A stretch of 64,000 bases of DNA from Caballeronia zhejiangensis (GTDB taxonomy: Bacteria; Pseudomonadota; Gammaproteobacteria; Burkholderiales; Burkholderiaceae), in NCBI RefSeq assembly GCF_000698575.1, contig NZ_JFHD01000012.1:124001-188000 (forward strand). Reading direction: 5' to 3'. Numbering within the stretch: position 1 is the first letter of the stretch; the number at the start of each line of letters is the position of its first letter. A program made the translations under genes and the position numbers. Of this stretch, positions 43,162-53,918 are shown piece by piece. Below the pieces are notes generated by a model. The model ran no database searches, was not told the DNA's origin, and saw only the letters and a program-made list of their open reading frames with translations.

Positions 43162-44217
43162 CTAGCGGGTGTGGCTGCTGGACTGACGCATCAGCCCGGA
43201 CGCCGCCGCGTAACGCATGCACGCGGCGACATCGATGCTGCGAAAAGCGCTTTCCCTGAGCGTGACGCTCACTTCGTCGCCGGGTCCGAAGGCGAGCTCG
43301 CGTTCGCCGTCGAGCGCGACGATGCCGCTCTTCTGCTTCACGCGATGCGGCACGCCGTCGGCGAGGCGCGTCCAGTTCGCGATCGGCACGGGTTCGACGA
43401 GGCCGGGCGCGATCGGCGCGTGCAGTTCGAATTCGCAGTCGCCTGGTCTGCCGAGCTCGATCGCGAGTCCGCCCTTGTCGTGCCGCCCGAGCGGTTCGAG
43501 CAGACCGGCGATCGCCGACATGCCGATCGCCTGCGGATCGGCGTAAGAGACGTAGACGGCGGCGAGCGTGTCGATCTTCCACAGCGCCCGCGCGCCGATG
43601 AAATGCTCGTGCGAAATCACGGCATCGACGAGCGCGATGTCGCGGCGCACGCTGCCTTTCGCATCGCGAATTTCGATGTCGAGCAGCTTGTTCGACGCGA
43701 GCGCTTGGCGCGCGGGGACGCGGCCCGTTGCGTAGAGCCCCGTCGCAAGTCCGGAGATGGTCGGCTCCCGCATTTCCGGATAGGCGTTGTTCGTGCCCGT
43801 CGACAAGCCTGCGATCGGCACCTGGCCGCACTCGCGCACGACCGCGCGATGCGTGCCGTCGCCGCCGAGCACGATGAGCGCATCGGCGCCGGCGTCGTGC
43901 ATCATGCGCGCGGCGCGAAACGTGTCGTCGACGCGCGCGGTCACGGGCATGTCGAGGAATTCGACGTGAGCGAGCGCGGCGTCCGGACCTTGCTTGCGCG
44001 AAAGATGCCGTTGGAGCATGACCTTGAGACCTTCGCGGTCCGGCATCATCAGCACGCGCGAAGCGCCGCACGACGCGAGCGACGACAGCAGCCGCAACAC
44101 GATATTCACGCGATCCGCGAGCTGCAGGCTGTTCGCATTCGCGATGACGCGCCGGATGTCCCGCGCCGAAACAGGATTGGCGATGATGCCGACGAGCGGT
44201 GCCGCGCTGTCACGCAT
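43162..44217 (-). CDS. acoX: AcoX, ATP-NAD-kinase-like protein of the acetoin operon
   Basis: This 351-residue protein is of the AcoX type, with an N-terminal ATP-NAD/diacylglycerol kinase-like fold: LVGIIANPVSARDIRRV at the start, and ADALIVLGGDGTHRAVVREC with GGDG, then STGTNNAYPEM. It is required or helpful for acetoin degradation in Cupriavidus, though its exact reaction is not settled. It is the first gene after the sigma-54 promoter (44256-44271). Confidence 0.93.
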   Translation of the reverse strand: MRDSAAPLVGIIANPVSARDIRRVIANANSLQLADRVNIVLRLLSSLASCGASRVLMMPDREGLKVMLQRHLSRKQGPDAALAHVEFLDMPVTARVDDTFRAARMMHDAGADALIVLGGDGTHRAVVRECGQVPIAGLSTGTNNAYPEMREPTISGLATGLYATGRVPARQALASNKLLDIEIRDAKGSVRRDIALVDAVISHEHFIGARALWKIDTLAAVYVSYADPQAIGMSAIAGLLEPLGRHDKGGLAIELGRPGDCEFELHAPIAPGLVEPVPIANWTRLADGVPHRVKQKSGIVALDGERELAFGPGDEVSVTLRESAFRSIDVAACMRYAAASGLMRQSSSHTR

Positions 44218-44255
44218 GCCAGTGTCTCCGTTGTGTGTTTTGTGCGGCGGATAAA

Positions 44256-44271
44256 GGCAAGCGCCATGCCA
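44256..44271 (-). promoter_or_regulatory. Sigma-54 (RpoN) promoter of acoX operon
   Basis: Read on the minus strand the site is TGGCATGGCGCTTGCC: GG at -24 and GC at -12 with the required spacing (consensus TGGCAYR-N4-TTGCW). It is 39 bp upstream of the acoX start and is expected to be activated by AcoR. Confidence 0.85.
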
Positions 44272-44354
44272 ATCTGAAGACGGCTTTCGCGCGCGAAAAA
44301 GCGAGGGATTACCCGCGGAAATCGGGCGCTTTGGAGGGTGTACGGGGCGCCGCC

Positions 44355-44368
44355 GTGACAGGTGTCAC
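44355..44368. promoter_or_regulatory. Candidate AcoR enhancer site
   Basis: GTGACAGGTGTCAC is a perfect palindrome (6-2-6) about 100 bp upstream of the sigma-54 promoter, the usual position for an enhancer-binding activator such as AcoR. Confidence 0.6.
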
Positions 44369-44408
44369 AGCGGCAGGTGTATCGGCGGGAGTACAGGCGT
44401 ATCGCGCG

Positions 44409-46385
44409 TTAGTGGCCCGCGTCGCGCTGATTCGGCGACTTGATGCCGTAGCGCGCCATGCGCCGGTAAAGCGTCATGCGGCTCACGCCGATCTGCCGCG
44501 CGACCGCGCTCAGATTCCAGCTCGCCGCGCGCAGATACTGCATCAGCAGCATGCCTTCGGGCGGCAGCCGATGCGGATCGAAATCCTCGACGACGGCGCG
44601 CGCCGGCTCGGCTTCGACTGGCGTCGGCGCGCCGTCGAATCCTTCCGGCAGATCATCGACATCGATCGAACCGTTCGCGCACACCGCGCGCGCATAGCGC
44701 AGCACGTTGCAAAGCTCGCGCAGATTGCCCGGCCACTCATGCCGATGCAGCCGTTCACGCGCCGCCGGCGTCAGCGTGACCGCGCCTTCGAGCAGCTTGT
44801 CGACGAGCCAGTCGAGATCGCTTCGTTCGCGCAGCGGCGGCAGCGTGAAGCGCGCGCCGTTCAGGCGATAGTAGAGATCCTCGCGGAAGCGTCCGTCGTG
44901 CATGAGCGCGTCGAGCGAATGATGGGTGGCGGAAATCACGCGCACATCGACCGATACGGGCCGCGACGCGCCGATCGCGAGCACTTCGCCTTCGGCCAGT
45001 ACGCGCAGCAGCCGCGATTGCAACTCGCGCGGCATGTCGCCGATTTCATCGAGAAAGAGCGTGCCGCCGTCCGCTTCCTGAATGAGCCCGCGCTTGCCCT
45101 TCGCGCCCGCGCCCGAAAAGCTGTTCGGCAGATGCCCGAACAATTCGCTTTCGATGAGCGTCTCCGGAATCGCCGCGCAATTCACCGCGACGAACGGCCC
45201 CGCGCGCCGCGCGCTCGCGCGATGCAGCGCCTTCGCGAAAAACTCCTTGCCGCTGCCGGTTTCGCCATTGACGAGGAGGTTGATCGGCGAATCGACGAGC
45301 TTCGCGGCGCGTTCCAGTTGACGCCTGAGCGCGGCATCGCCACCGCACAGGGCGGCGAGCGGCGCGGGCACTTCCACGCTGCGCGCCGCAGTCGCGTTGG
45401 TCGACGGCGTGACGCACGGCGCGGGCGGCATCACGCTCAGATAAAGCAGCGCGCCGGATTTTGCGAGCGGCACCGCGCGCAATTCGCTCGGGCGCGAATA
45501 GACGAAGCGGCCCAGCTCTTCGATGCGCGCGTCGAAAAGCGTATCGAACGGCACGCCGATCAGCGACGTCGCCCTTTCTCCCGGCGCGACCGGACGGCCG
45601 ATTTCGGCGGCGAGCATCGTATGCGCGCGGCGATTGTGTCCGACGATGCGTCCGCTCGCATCGAGCGCGATCAGATATTCGGGGTTCACATCGACGAATT
45701 CCGGCGCGGTGTTCAGCTTCAGAATCCAGTCCTGCCGATGCGTGCGCAGAAAATTCGCGTTCTCGATGTGCCCCGCGTAAATCCGCACGAGTTGCAGCGC
45801 GAGATTCTGGCTGTCGCGCGCTTGCGGCGACACGAGCGCGGAAATGTCCAGGATCGCGGAAAGCGCGCCGCGCGAATCGTAGAGCGGCGCGGCGGTGCAC
45901 GTGAGCGGAATGTGCGTGGCGTCGAAATGATCGATCTGATGGACGGTGAGCGCCTGCCCCGTCGTGAGCGCGGTGCCGACCGCGCAGGTGCCCGCGCCCG
46001 CTTCGCTCCACTCCGCGCCGAGATAGAGACCCGCGCGGCGCAGCGAGGAATCGGTGTTCGCATCGCCGATGTAATCGACGGTCACGCCGAGCGCATCGGT
46101 GAGCAGCACGACATAACCCATGCCCGCGACCTGCTCGTACAAGGCTTCGAGACCGTGACGCGCGATGCGCGCGAAGTCGTCGATGCGCTGCTGATGCTCG
46201 CGCAGGCGCGTCTGCGGCAGGATGCGCGCTTCCTGCATGCGCGACGGATCGAGTCCGTACTGATGCACGCAACGCCGCCATGAAGACTGAATGATGCCGT
46301 CGTGCGCTCGCGCCGTACCGAGCGCGTCCGCCCGCGTGGTCGCCGCGACGACTGCCTCGATGTGCTCGCGTTGCCGCATGTCCAT
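44409..46385 (-). CDS. acoR: Acetoin operon activator AcoR (sigma-54-dependent, GAF-AAA-HTH)
   Basis: This is a 658-residue enhancer-binding protein: an N-terminal GAF-type sensor domain (residues about 60-270), a central AAA+ domain (about 330-560) with Walker [16 protein letters not shown], the sigma-54 contact loop [15 protein letters not shown] (the usual GAFTGA is altered here to NSFSGA) and [13 protein letters not shown], and a C-terminal Fis-type HTH ([26 protein letters not shown]). It senses acetoin or a product and activates acoXABC from the site 44256. The ATG at 46385 has AAGGAG upstream; earlier in-frame starts lack one. Confidence 0.93.
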   Translation of the reverse strand: MDMRQREHIEAVVAATTRADALGTARAHDGIIQSSWRRCVHQYGLDPSRMQEARILPQTRLREHQQRIDDFARIARHGLEALYEQVAGMGYVVLLTDALGVTVDYIGDANTDSSLRRAGLYLGAEWSEAGAGTCAVGTALTTGQALTVHQIDHFDATHIPLTCTAAPLYDSRGALSAILDISALVSPQARDSQNLALQLVRIYAGHIENANFLRTHRQDWILKLNTAPEFVDVNPEYLIALDASGRIVGHNRRAHTMLAAEIGRPVAPGERATSLIGVPFDTLFDARIEELGRFVYSRPSELRAVPLAKSGALLYLSVMPPAPCVTPSTNATAARSVEVPAPLAALCGGDAALRRQLERAAKLVDSPINLLVNGETGSGKEFFAKALHRASARRAGPFVAVNCAAIPETLIESELFGHLPNSFSGAGAKGKRGLIQEADGGTLFLDEIGDMPRELQSRLLRVLAEGEVLAIGASRPVSVDVRVISATHHSLDALMHDGRFREDLYYRLNGARFTLPPLRERSDLDWLVDKLLEGAVTLTPAARERLHRHEWPGNLRELCNVLRYARAVCANGSIDVDDLPEGFDGAPTPVEAEPARAVVEDFDPHRLPPEGMLLMQYLRAASWNLSAVARQIGVSRMTLYRRMARYGIKSPNQRDAGH

Positions 46386-46564
46386 CGTGCTCTCCTTGGC
46401 GTTCTCGTGCCGCCCGCACGCGGAATTCACCGATTCGCACGAGCGTGTCTCAGGCCATATGATGCTCGAATCGGCAGAACGCGTCATGCGGCGATAGCGC
46501 TGCGCCGCAACATATACGACCGCTGATACATCGGCGCATCAGAACGAAAATCAGGAGACAGCGG

Positions 46565-46795
46565 ATGGCGAAGATCGCTTACGAAGACTTCGAGCGACAG
46601 ATCGTGCAGCATCACCTCATCAAGGGCAACGTGTACGAGAACGGCGCGGCGCTCGTCGAGCGCGCGAACAGGTGGATTGCCGAGAACGACGTCGACGTGC
46701 TGAACGTCGAGAGCCTCTCGACGTTCGGCGCCGGCGACGATACCAGCGTGAGCCATTGGTACTCGGGCATTCGCGTCTGGTATCGGATCGCGTAG
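46565..46795 (+). CDS. Small hypothetical protein, 76 aa
   Basis: This small soluble protein (MAKIAYEDFERQIVQHHLIKGNVYENGAALVERANRWIAENDVDVLNVESLSTFGAGDDTSVSHWYSGIRVWYRIA) has an N-terminal helix and C-terminal beta-like strands. AGGAGA lies about 7 bp before the ATG. It is divergent from acoR and convergent with the SDR gene (8 bp between). No family recognised. Confidence 0.7.
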   Translation: MAKIAYEDFERQIVQHHLIKGNVYENGAALVERANRWIAENDVDVLNVESLSTFGAGDDTSVSHWYSGIRVWYRIA

Positions 46796-46803
46796 AAGAA
46801 GAA

Positions 46804-47571
46804 TCAGCCGCGGCCGACGAACGGCATCTTGGTGGCCATCACGGTGTGGAACAGCACGTTGGCTTCGAGCGGCAGGTTCGCCATGTAGAGCACCGACTGG
46901 CCGACGATCTTCACGTCCATCATCGGTTCGATGGCGATCTCGCCGTTCGCTTGCGGCACGCCCTTCGACATGCGCTCCGACAGCTCGGTGAAAGCATTGC
47001 CGACATCGATCTGACCGACCGCGATGTCGTACTTGCGGCCATCGAGCGATGCGGTCTTCGTGAGACCTTGCACCGCGTGCTTCGTCGCCGTGTAGGCCGC
47101 CGAATTGGGGCGCGGCGCACTCGCGGAAATCGAACCGTTATTGATGATGCGGCCGCCCGTGGGCGTTTGCGCCTTCATCGTGCGGAACGCTTGCTGCAGG
47201 CAATAGAACATGCCGTTCAGATTGATATCGACGACGTTCTTCCATTGCTCGGGCGTCCAGTCCTCGAACGGTCCCGGCGGATTCGTCACGCCAGCGTTGT
47301 TGAACAGCAGATCGACGCGGCCGAAGCGCTCGACCGCCGCCTTGAAGAGCTTCTCGACCGATTGCGGATCGGAGACGTCGGTCGGCACGGCGAGCGCGCG
47401 CTCCGCTGCATTCGATTCGCCGATCACCGCGTCGAGCGGCGCGGGACGTCTTCCGGCAAGCACGACCGACCAGCCGTCGCCGAGCAAGGCCAGCGCCGCC
47501 GCACGGCCGATCCCGCTTCCCGCTCCGGTGACGATGGCGATTCGTTGAGACTGCTTGGCTGCGTCAGACAT
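46804..47571 (-). CDS. Short-chain dehydrogenase/reductase
   Basis: This 255-residue SDR has a full set of motifs: [13 protein letters not shown] (cofactor), NNAG ([13 protein letters not shown]), the catalytic Ser in [15 protein letters not shown] and YTATK. The ATG at 47571 has AGGAGA upstream. It probably oxidises or reduces a small alcohol or ketone. No neighbouring pathway gene fixes the substrate. Confidence 0.92.
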   Translation of the reverse strand: MSDAAKQSQRIAIVTGAGSGIGRAAALALLGDGWSVVLAGRRPAPLDAVIGESNAAERALAVPTDVSDPQSVEKLFKAAVERFGRVDLLFNNAGVTNPPGPFEDWTPEQWKNVVDINLNGMFYCLQQAFRTMKAQTPTGGRIINNGSISASAPRPNSAAYTATKHAVQGLTKTASLDGRKYDIAVGQIDVGNAFTELSERMSKGVPQANGEIAIEPMMDVKIVGQSVLYMANLPLEANVLFHTVMATKMPFVGRG

Positions 47572-47643
47572 GTCGGCGTTCTCCTGTTGTCGGGCGCGCG
47601 ACACTTTGCGCGCGCTTTTGGGGAGAACATTATCGACGATGAT

Positions 47644-48144
47644 TCAGCGATTCCGCGACGCTTCCGTCGTAACGGCGCCGGCCGTCGTCTTGCTCGCGCC
47701 GCTGCCGTCGCAGAAGACGGCGGTCATCATCATCGGCACGACCTGTTTGACGACCGCCGTGCTGCCCGATTCGCGCACCTTCGCCTCGACCGTTTCCGAC
47801 GCGGCGAGCACCACGACGCCATACGCGGAATCGTTGATCGGCTGGCCGCTGCCGCGCTTGAACATGTCGTCGCCGTGCTCGTAGCCCAGCACGGCATACA
47901 CGCGAAAGCCGTAAGCGGTGAGCTCGCTTCCCTGGGTCGGCTTGAACGCGTTGACCGAATTCGCCTCGACGCGCATGGGGCGCGCGTCGATGGATTTATC
48001 GGCGACGAGCGGTGCGATGAAGTTGTGCGCGCTGGACTTGCAGTCGAGCTGGCTTTCGAGAGACGTGGCGGTGCACAGGCTGGGCAGCAGTCCCCCGACC
48101 ACGGCAGCGATTGCGGTAAGCGTTGCGAGAGGAGCGGTTTTCAT
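47644..48144 (-). CDS. Hypothetical exported protein, 166 aa
   Basis: The protein has a signal peptide (MKTAPLATLTAIAAVVGGLLPSLCTATS) and a mature alpha/beta domain (LESQLDCKSSAHNFIAPLVADKSIDARPMRVEANSVNAFKPTQGSELTAYGFRVYAVLGYEHGDDMF) with two or more cysteines. It probably acts in the periplasm. It lies 72 bp upstream of the SDR gene on the same strand. No family recognised. Confidence 0.7.
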   Translation of the reverse strand: MKTAPLATLTAIAAVVGGLLPSLCTATSLESQLDCKSSAHNFIAPLVADKSIDARPMRVEANSVNAFKPTQGSELTAYGFRVYAVLGYEHGDDMFKRGSGQPINDSAYGVVVLAASETVEAKVRESGSTAVVKQVVPMMMTAVFCDGSGASKTTAGAVTTEASRNR

Positions 48145-48521
48145 GGCAGCGTAACCAACGGTTCGTAAGGCCGGCACGGATTCCCGGGCACCCGTGCCGA
48201 TGCAATAACCGAGCCAGTGGACCGGCCCGCACGTCGCGTTCGCGCTGCACATTTCCCGCAAGGGCTTGGTTTCTTCGTTGTTCGTTGACTTCTTGACCTT
48301 CGCGCTGCGCGCAATCCTCGTATCGATGCTGCGATTCCTACAATCGCTTTTGTAGTCGAGGCAAGAACAGATTCCGCGTTTCGACATACGTCGTCTGTAC
48401 GAGATCCCTCAATCTTTTCCTGTCGATGCGGCGAGCGGATGACAGCGCGCGCGATGGTGTCTTCGACGCAGGAAAGCCGCGAAATCGTTATATTCGGCGC
48501 TTCGACCTTCGAGGACTCTAA
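48145..48521. other. 377-bp intergenic stretch
   Basis: It separates two divergent genes (exported protein and GST). Long open frames here lack a start signal and look like out-of-frame shadows. I see no hairpin with T-run and no clear repeat; the promoters of both genes should lie here, with a possible -10 (TTATAT) near 48487. Confidence 0.45.
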
Positions 48522-49226
48522 ATGACCGCGCTTGCCGATTTCCCCATCACCCGCAAATGGCCCGCTCAGCATCCCGAGCGCATTCAGCTCTATTCGCTGC
48601 CGACCCCCAATGGCGTGAAAGTCTCGATCATGCTCGAGGAAACCGGCCTGCCTTACGAGCCGCATCTCGTGCGCTTCGACAAGAACGATCAGATGTCGGA
48701 CGAGTTCCTGTCGCTCAATCCGAACAACAAAATTCCCGCGATCATCGATCCGGACGGACCGAACGGCGAGCCGATGCCGCTCTTCGAATCCGGTGCGATT
48801 CTTGTCTATCTCGCGGCGAAGAGCGGCCAGTTGATGCCCGACGATGTGGCGAAGCGCTACGAAACGCTGCAATGGCTGATGTTCCAGATGGGCGGCGTCG
48901 GCCCGATGTTCGGGCAGGTCGGCTTCTTTCACAAGTTCGCGGGCAAGGATTACGAGGATAAGCGTCCGCGTGCGCGCTACGTCGCCGAATCGAAGCGGCT
49001 TCTTGGTGTCCTCGACAAGCGGCTCGAAGGTCGCGACTGGATCATGGGCGACGAGTACAGCATCGCGGATATCTCCACGTTTCCGTGGGTGCGCAATCTG
49101 ATCGGCTTTTACGAAGCGCGCGAGCTGGTGGATTTTCACGAGTTCAAGAACGTCGAGCGCGTGCTCGACGCGTTTCTCGCGCGGCCTGCGGTGAAGCGCG
49201 GACTGGAGATTCCGAAGCGCGATTGA
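48522..49226 (+). CDS. Glutathione S-transferase family protein (YfcG/YghU-like)
   Basis: This is a 234-residue Nu-class GST-like disulfide-bond oxidoreductase: the N-terminal thioredoxin fold has ERIQLYSLPTPNGVKVSIMLEETGLPYEPHLV (with the TPNG motif of the YfcG/YghU group), SLNPNNKIPAIIDPDG and FESGAILVYLAAKSGQL. The C-terminal helical domain has VGPMFGQVGFFHKFAGK and DWIMGDEYSIADISTFPWVRNL. It is monocistronic and divergent from the exported protein gene. Confidence 0.93.
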   Translation: MTALADFPITRKWPAQHPERIQLYSLPTPNGVKVSIMLEETGLPYEPHLVRFDKNDQMSDEFLSLNPNNKIPAIIDPDGPNGEPMPLFESGAILVYLAAKSGQLMPDDVAKRYETLQWLMFQMGGVGPMFGQVGFFHKFAGKDYEDKRPRARYVAESKRLLGVLDKRLEGRDWIMGDEYSIADISTFPWVRNLIGFYEARELVDFHEFKNVERVLDAFLARPAVKRGLEIPKRD

Positions 49227-49404
49227 TTGCGGGGCATCGGTCGCTTTCGTTGGGAACGCGCACGCAAAGGTTTGCGGCGCGTGACCGCGGCGCTTGTCAC
49301 ACAAACGTCTTCGACAATCGGTAGATTGCGCTCTCCACAAAAGTCCGATGATTGGCCGCTGCGCGCCTCCGGACTTCTCCGCGCACGTTTCTCCTCTACC
49401 GAAA

Positions 49405-50952
49405 ATGTCAAAGTTCACCGTCAAGGCGCGCCTCGCGATCGTCACGGGCGCGGTCGCCGCCGTGCTCGTTGCGGTCGGCAGCGTCGGATTATTCGGCGTC
49501 CAGCAAGGCAATGCCGCGCTACGCCACGTCTTCGAAGGGCGCGTGCAAGCGCTGCAGACCATTTCCACGATCGACGAACTCATCACGCAAAGCCAGTTCG
49601 CGATCAGCGACGCCGTGCTCGATCCATCGGCGCAAAAGACGCAAGCCGTGGTCGCATCGACGCAGCAGCGCGTCGCAAATATCGATGCCCTGCTCGGCCG
49701 CTATCTGCGCTATCCGCTCGATTCGACCGAAGCGCCGCTCGCAAGGCGCCTCGCCGCCGACTGGGCGACACTGCGCGACAAAGGCTTTCGTCCGTCGACG
49801 GATCTGCTCGCCGCCAACAATTTGGCCGAAGCACAGTGGATCGTCACGCAGCAGATCGAGCCGCAAGCGAAGCGCGTCAAGAAGGAAAGCACCGATCTGC
49901 GCGCGTTTCAGCTCACCGCCGCACAGCAGGAATACGACGACGCGCAACGCGTGAGCCGCATCGTGCAATGGAGCGTGGGCGCGTGCATCGGGGCGGGCGT
50001 GGCGCTCGTCGGCTGGCTCTGCTTTTCGTTGGCGCGCTCGCTCATGCGCCAGCTCGGCGGCGAACCGGAACTCGCGGCAAGCGTGGCGCGGCGCGTCTCG
50101 CAAGGCGATCTGCTGACCGATGTGCCCGTCGCGCGCGGCGACACGCAAAGCGTGATGTACGCGATGAGCCTGATGCGCAGCCAGCTCGCGTCGATGGTCG
50201 GCGACATCAAGCGCTCGACGCAGACCATCGGCGTCGCGGCGGCGGACATCACCGAGGGCAACCACGCGCTGTCCGCGCGCACCGAGGAACATGCGGCGAG
50301 CTTGCAGCAGACGTCGGCGAGCATGGAGCAGATCGCATCCACCGTTCGCGCGAACGCCGAGCACGCGAATCGCGCGCGCGAGTTGGCGAGGGAAGCGTCT
50401 GGGCGCGCGAAGGATGGCGAACGCGCCGTCGCCGATGCAATCGCGCGCATGATGGATTTGTCGTCGCGTTCGGCGCAGATCCGGCAGATTACGAGCGTGA
50501 TCGAATCCATCGCGTTTCAGACGAATCTGCTCGCGCTGAACGCGGCGGTCGAAGCGGCGCGAGCCGGGTCGCTCGGACGTGGCTTTGCTGTCGTCGCCGA
50601 GGAACTTCGCGCGCTCGCGCGACGCTCGTCGGCCGCGGCGAAGGAAATCTCGCAATTGACCCGCGAAGTGAATGCGCACGTCGAATCGAGCGGCTCGACG
50701 GTCATGCGCGCGGGCGCGACGCTCGCCGATCTGCTCGCTTCCGTCGACGCCGTGTCGATGCTCGTCGAAGCGATCGCGACGGCTTCGCGCGAGCAAAGCA
50801 GCGGCATCGACGAAGTGAACGACGCGGTATCGCAGATGGATCGTTTGATGCAGAAGAATGCCGCCCTCGTGAACGAAGCGGCGACGGCCGCGCACGCGCT
50901 CGACGCGCAGGCGCGCGAACTCGGGCAAACCGTCCAGGCATTCCGCATTTAG
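49405..50952 (+). CDS. Methyl-accepting chemotaxis protein
   Basis: This 515-residue chemoreceptor has TM1 (about 7-32), a periplasmic four-helix sensor (33-185, many Gln/Ala, as in 4HB_MCP), TM2 (about 188-210, [20 protein letters not shown]), HAMP (about 211-265) and a signalling domain (about 275-500) with the hairpin core [42 protein letters not shown]. There is no C-terminal NWETF pentapeptide, so receptor methylation by tethering is not expected. Start at 49405 ([13 protein letters not shown]). Confidence 0.93.
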   Translation: MSKFTVKARLAIVTGAVAAVLVAVGSVGLFGVQQGNAALRHVFEGRVQALQTISTIDELITQSQFAISDAVLDPSAQKTQAVVASTQQRVANIDALLGRYLRYPLDSTEAPLARRLAADWATLRDKGFRPSTDLLAANNLAEAQWIVTQQIEPQAKRVKKESTDLRAFQLTAAQQEYDDAQRVSRIVQWSVGACIGAGVALVGWLCFSLARSLMRQLGGEPELAASVARRVSQGDLLTDVPVARGDTQSVMYAMSLMRSQLASMVGDIKRSTQTIGVAAADITEGNHALSARTEEHAASLQQTSASMEQIASTVRANAEHANRARELAREASGRAKDGERAVADAIARMMDLSSRSAQIRQITSVIESIAFQTNLLALNAAVEAARAGSLGRGFAVVAEELRALARRSSAAAKEISQLTREVNAHVESSGSTVMRAGATLADLLASVDAVSMLVEAIATASREQSSGIDEVNDAVSQMDRLMQKNAALVNEAATAAHALDAQARELGQTVQAFRI

Positions 50953-51076
50953 GCTTTTTTGACGCGGCCGGCGCGAATTTTTTTACCGGTTCAGAATGGG
51001 AGACGAAGCAACGCGCGAATTTCGTACGCCGGGTCAAATGCGTTACGCATCAACACGTTGGCCCGGCGATGCTCAG

Positions 51077-51112
51077 GATATCCACAATCTTGCCCACCGA
51101 TTCTGTGGACAA
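51077..51112. repeat. 36-bp element with inverted DnaA-box-like ends, copy 2
   Basis: On the minus strand it begins TTGTCCACAGAA and ends TGTGGATATC, exactly as copy 1 at 30913-30948 with a partly changed centre. It lies in the 224-bp gap after the chemoreceptor gene, about 2.8 kb from rep. Confidence 0.65.
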
Positions 51113-51176
51113 GCATTCGTCCGTTCCAGCCGTCACGAGTTCGCCGAACGCATGATTTGTCAATGCGAATCTGACG

Positions 51177-51539
51177 ATGGTGACGCCAATGGATGCCCTC
51201 CTCTACCCTTCTCGACGCCGCGCCCGGCGCCTTTCGCTGGCTGCGGCTGCCGGCATGATCTGCATGGCGGCTCACGCGCAAACGCAATGCCCCGGCTACG
51301 TCGAAACCGACGCCGGCAGCGCGTTCGATATCGCGTCGATGATTCGCGACGCCGGCTCGCCGCAATCCGCGCTCGACAAGCTGCGTAACGCGGTGGCGAA
51401 AGTGAACGCCGGCGGCGGATGCTCGATCTTTCGCGACCGCCTCGCCTGCGAGGAAACGCTCACGCTCGCAAACAAGGCGATCGTCGCGTTGCAGGCGTGC
51501 GCGTCGTCAAGGATGCCTAAAGGCACGACGCACGGCTGA
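51177..51539 (+). CDS. Hypothetical exported protein, 120 aa
   Basis: The protein has an arginine-rich N-terminus and hydrophobic signal (RRARRLSLAAAAGMICMAAHA), then a small domain with four cysteines (TQCPGYVETDAG; GGCSIFRDRLACEETLTLANKAIVALQACASS) that could form two disulfides in the periplasm. No family recognised. It is convergent with rpoD, whose terminator lies 20 bp past its stop. Confidence 0.65.
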   Translation: MVTPMDALLYPSRRRARRLSLAAAAGMICMAAHAQTQCPGYVETDAGSAFDIASMIRDAGSPQSALDKLRNAVAKVNAGGGCSIFRDRLACEETLTLANKAIVALQACASSRMPKGTTHG

Positions 51540-51558
51540 TGTCATCGCGCAAATAAAA

Positions 51559-51592
51559 AAGCGCGTGCCGCCATTTCTGGCGGCACGCGCTT
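51559..51592. terminator. rpoD terminator (probably bidirectional)
   Basis: A perfect 14-bp stem (AAGCGCGTGCCGCC at 51559-51572, its complement at 51579-51592) with a 6-nt loop is followed on the minus strand by a T-run. It lies just after the rpoD stop. Confidence 0.85.
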
Positions 51593-51631
51593 CAGAGTTC
51601 GCCCGAACGTCAGTCCAGGCGGCCCGCAGGA

Positions 51632-53638
51632 TCAGCGATCCAGGAACGGACGCAGCTTGTCGGCGCGGCTCGGATGCATGAGCTTGCGCATCGCCTTGCT
51701 CTCGATCTGGCGAATGCGCTCGCGCGTCACATCGAACTGCTTACCCAGTTCTTCGAGCGTATAGTCCGAAGCCGTGTCGATGCCAAAGCGCATGCGCAGC
51801 ACCTTCGCCTCGCGCGGCGACAGCGCGTTGAGCGCATCGTCGATCGCGGCGCGCATGTTCGCGTGCACGGCGGCCTCTGCCGGGGAAGCAGCGCCCTGAT
51901 CTTCGATCATGTCGCCAAGCGTTGCATCGGCATCTTCGCCGACCGGCGTTTCCAGCGACACCGGTTGCTTCGCGATCTTGAGAATGCCGCGGATCTTCTC
52001 TTCCGGCATTTCCATGCGCTCGGCCAGCACCGACGGATGCGCTTCCAGGCCCGTCTGCTGCAAGATCTCGCGCGAGATGCGGTTCAGCTTGTTGATCGTT
52101 TCGATCATGTGCACCGGCACGCGGATCGTGCGCGCCTGATCGGCGAGCGAACGCGTCACGGCCTGACGAACCCACCACGTCGCATACGTCGAGAACTTCC
52201 AGCCACGGCGATATTCGAACTTGTCCACCGCCTTCATCAGACCGATGTTGCCTTCCTGAATCAGATCCAGGAACTGCATGCCGCGATTGACGTACTTCTT
52301 CGCAATCGAGATGACGAGACGCAGGTTCGCTTCGATCATCTCGCGCTTGGCCTGACGCATCTTCAATTCGGCAGCCGTCATCTGACGGTTGATCTTCTTC
52401 AGTTGCTGCAGCGGCATCTCGACGACGCCTTCGATGTCGATGAGCTTCTGCTGCTCTGCCTGAATCGCCGGCAGGCTGCGCTCGAGCGACGCGCCGTATT
52501 GCTTCGAAGCCGCCGACGCACGTGCCGTCCATTCGAGATCGGTCTCGTGACCGACGAACGATTCGACGAACTTGTCGCGCGGCATGCCGCAACGATCCAC
52601 CGCGATCTGCAACACGCGACGTTCGATGTCACGCACCTGCGCGACCTGCTGCTGAACGTTCGCGCACAGGCGGTCGATGGTCTTCGCCGTGAAGCGGATC
52701 GAACCGAGCTCGCGCTGGATTTCGGCTCGAGCCTTTTCGACAGCCTTCGCCGCAGCGGCACCCGAACCCTTAGGACTGCTCGCCTGTTCCGCCAGCTCGC
52801 GCACGCGTGCGAAGATCTCCAGACAGTCGGCCTTCAGTTGCTTCAGACGCGCTTCGTTCGATGCAGCGGAATCGCCAGCGCCATCGAGATCGTCGTCGTC
52901 GTCTTCGTCGCTGTCGGATTCGTCGGTATCCGTATCGATTTCGGCGGAGTCGGTCGTATCGGAAGCCGACATGTCTTCATCTGCCGTGTCCTCTTCCTTC
53001 AGGCCATCGACCAGTTCGTCGATCTTCAGCTCGCCCGATTCGACTTGCGCCGCGTCCGCGAGAATCGTCGCGACCGTCGACGGGCACGCCGCGATCGCCT
53101 GAATCATCTCGTGCAGCCCGTCTTCGATGCGCTTCGCAATCGCGATTTCGCCGGCGCGCGTGAGCAGCTCGGTCGCGCCCATTTCACGCATGTACATGCG
53201 AACCGGGTCGGTCGTGCGGCCGAATTCGGAATCGACGGTCGACAGCGCGTTTTCCGCTTCTTCGTCCGATTGCTCGTCCGTCACCACGCTTGGGGCGTTG
53301 TCGCTCAGCAGCAGCGTTTCGGCGTCCGGCGCCTGCTCGTAGACCGCGACACCCATATCGTGGAACGTGCTGACGACGGTTTCCATCGCCGCCGTTTCAG
53401 CGAAGTTATCCGGAAGGTGGTCGTTGATCTCGGCGTGCGTGAGATAGCCGCGCTCCTTGCCCAACTGGATGAGCGCGCGCATCTGACGCTGACGCTCTTC
53501 ATTTTGTTCGGCGGTCATCGCGACATCGGGCTGTATCGTGCCGGCCTGGCCCTTCCCTTTGTTCGCCCGCCGGCCCGGTGCCTTGCGCGCCGGCGCGACG
53601 ATATCCAGCTCCGAATCTTCCCGATCAAAACTTGCCAT
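51632..53638 (-). CDS. rpoD: RNA polymerase primary sigma factor RpoD
   Basis: This 668-residue sigma-70 has region 1.1 (about 40-110), region 1.2 ([35 protein letters not shown]), a non-conserved insertion rich in Asp/Glu (about 215-255, [18 protein letters not shown]), region 2 ([64 protein letters not shown]), region 3 and region 4 ([27 protein letters not shown]). The ATG at 53638 has GAGGAG upstream. It is the housekeeping sigma factor or a close paralogue. It is encoded right beside the replicon's rep gene. Confidence 0.95.
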   Translation of the reverse strand: MASFDREDSELDIVAPARKAPGRRANKGKGQAGTIQPDVAMTAEQNEERQRQMRALIQLGKERGYLTHAEINDHLPDNFAETAAMETVVSTFHDMGVAVYEQAPDAETLLLSDNAPSVVTDEQSDEEAENALSTVDSEFGRTTDPVRMYMREMGATELLTRAGEIAIAKRIEDGLHEMIQAIAACPSTVATILADAAQVESGELKIDELVDGLKEEDTADEDMSASDTTDSAEIDTDTDESDSDEDDDDDLDGAGDSAASNEARLKQLKADCLEIFARVRELAEQASSPKGSGAAAAKAVEKARAEIQRELGSIRFTAKTIDRLCANVQQQVAQVRDIERRVLQIAVDRCGMPRDKFVESFVGHETDLEWTARASAASKQYGASLERSLPAIQAEQQKLIDIEGVVEMPLQQLKKINRQMTAAELKMRQAKREMIEANLRLVISIAKKYVNRGMQFLDLIQEGNIGLMKAVDKFEYRRGWKFSTYATWWVRQAVTRSLADQARTIRVPVHMIETINKLNRISREILQQTGLEAHPSVLAERMEMPEEKIRGILKIAKQPVSLETPVGEDADATLGDMIEDQGAASPAEAAVHANMRAAIDDALNALSPREAKVLRMRFGIDTASDYTLEELGKQFDVTRERIRQIESKAMRKLMHPSRADKLRPFLDR

Positions 53639-53824
53639 ACTTTCTCCTCGACAGGTTTGCTCGGCGACGACAGATCCCCGGGAGCGAGCGTAACGGCTCG
53701 CGATGATTTCGATGACAGCTTCGACCACGGACGGCTTGCTGAAAATCGCATCGAGCAAAGCACGCAAACCGCATCCAGACGCGGTGTTTGCGTTTTCCAA
53801 TCGCCCATTCAGGCGCAACCTTAG

Positions 53825-53830
53825 AGTATA
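53825..53830 (-). promoter_or_regulatory. Likely -10 box of rpoD promoter
   Basis: TATACT on the minus strand, with a leader of about 180 nt to the rpoD start. The -35 match is weak, and the hairpin TGCTGC-GAC-GCAGCA (53839-53853) occupies the spacer/-35 zone. Confidence 0.4.
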
Positions 53831-53918
53831 TCAGCTTTTGCTGCGACGCAGCAGCCTAATTCAAAAAAGTTTCCGGGCGCGGTCTCACGTCGATTCATCT
53901 GATGTTTTGGCCGCCCGT

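Noticed and set aside
51674-53824. 716-codon open frame on the plus strand opposite rpoD
   Set aside because: It is the antisense shadow of a clear rpoD gene in GC-rich DNA; the translation is His/Arg/Leu-rich with no domain.
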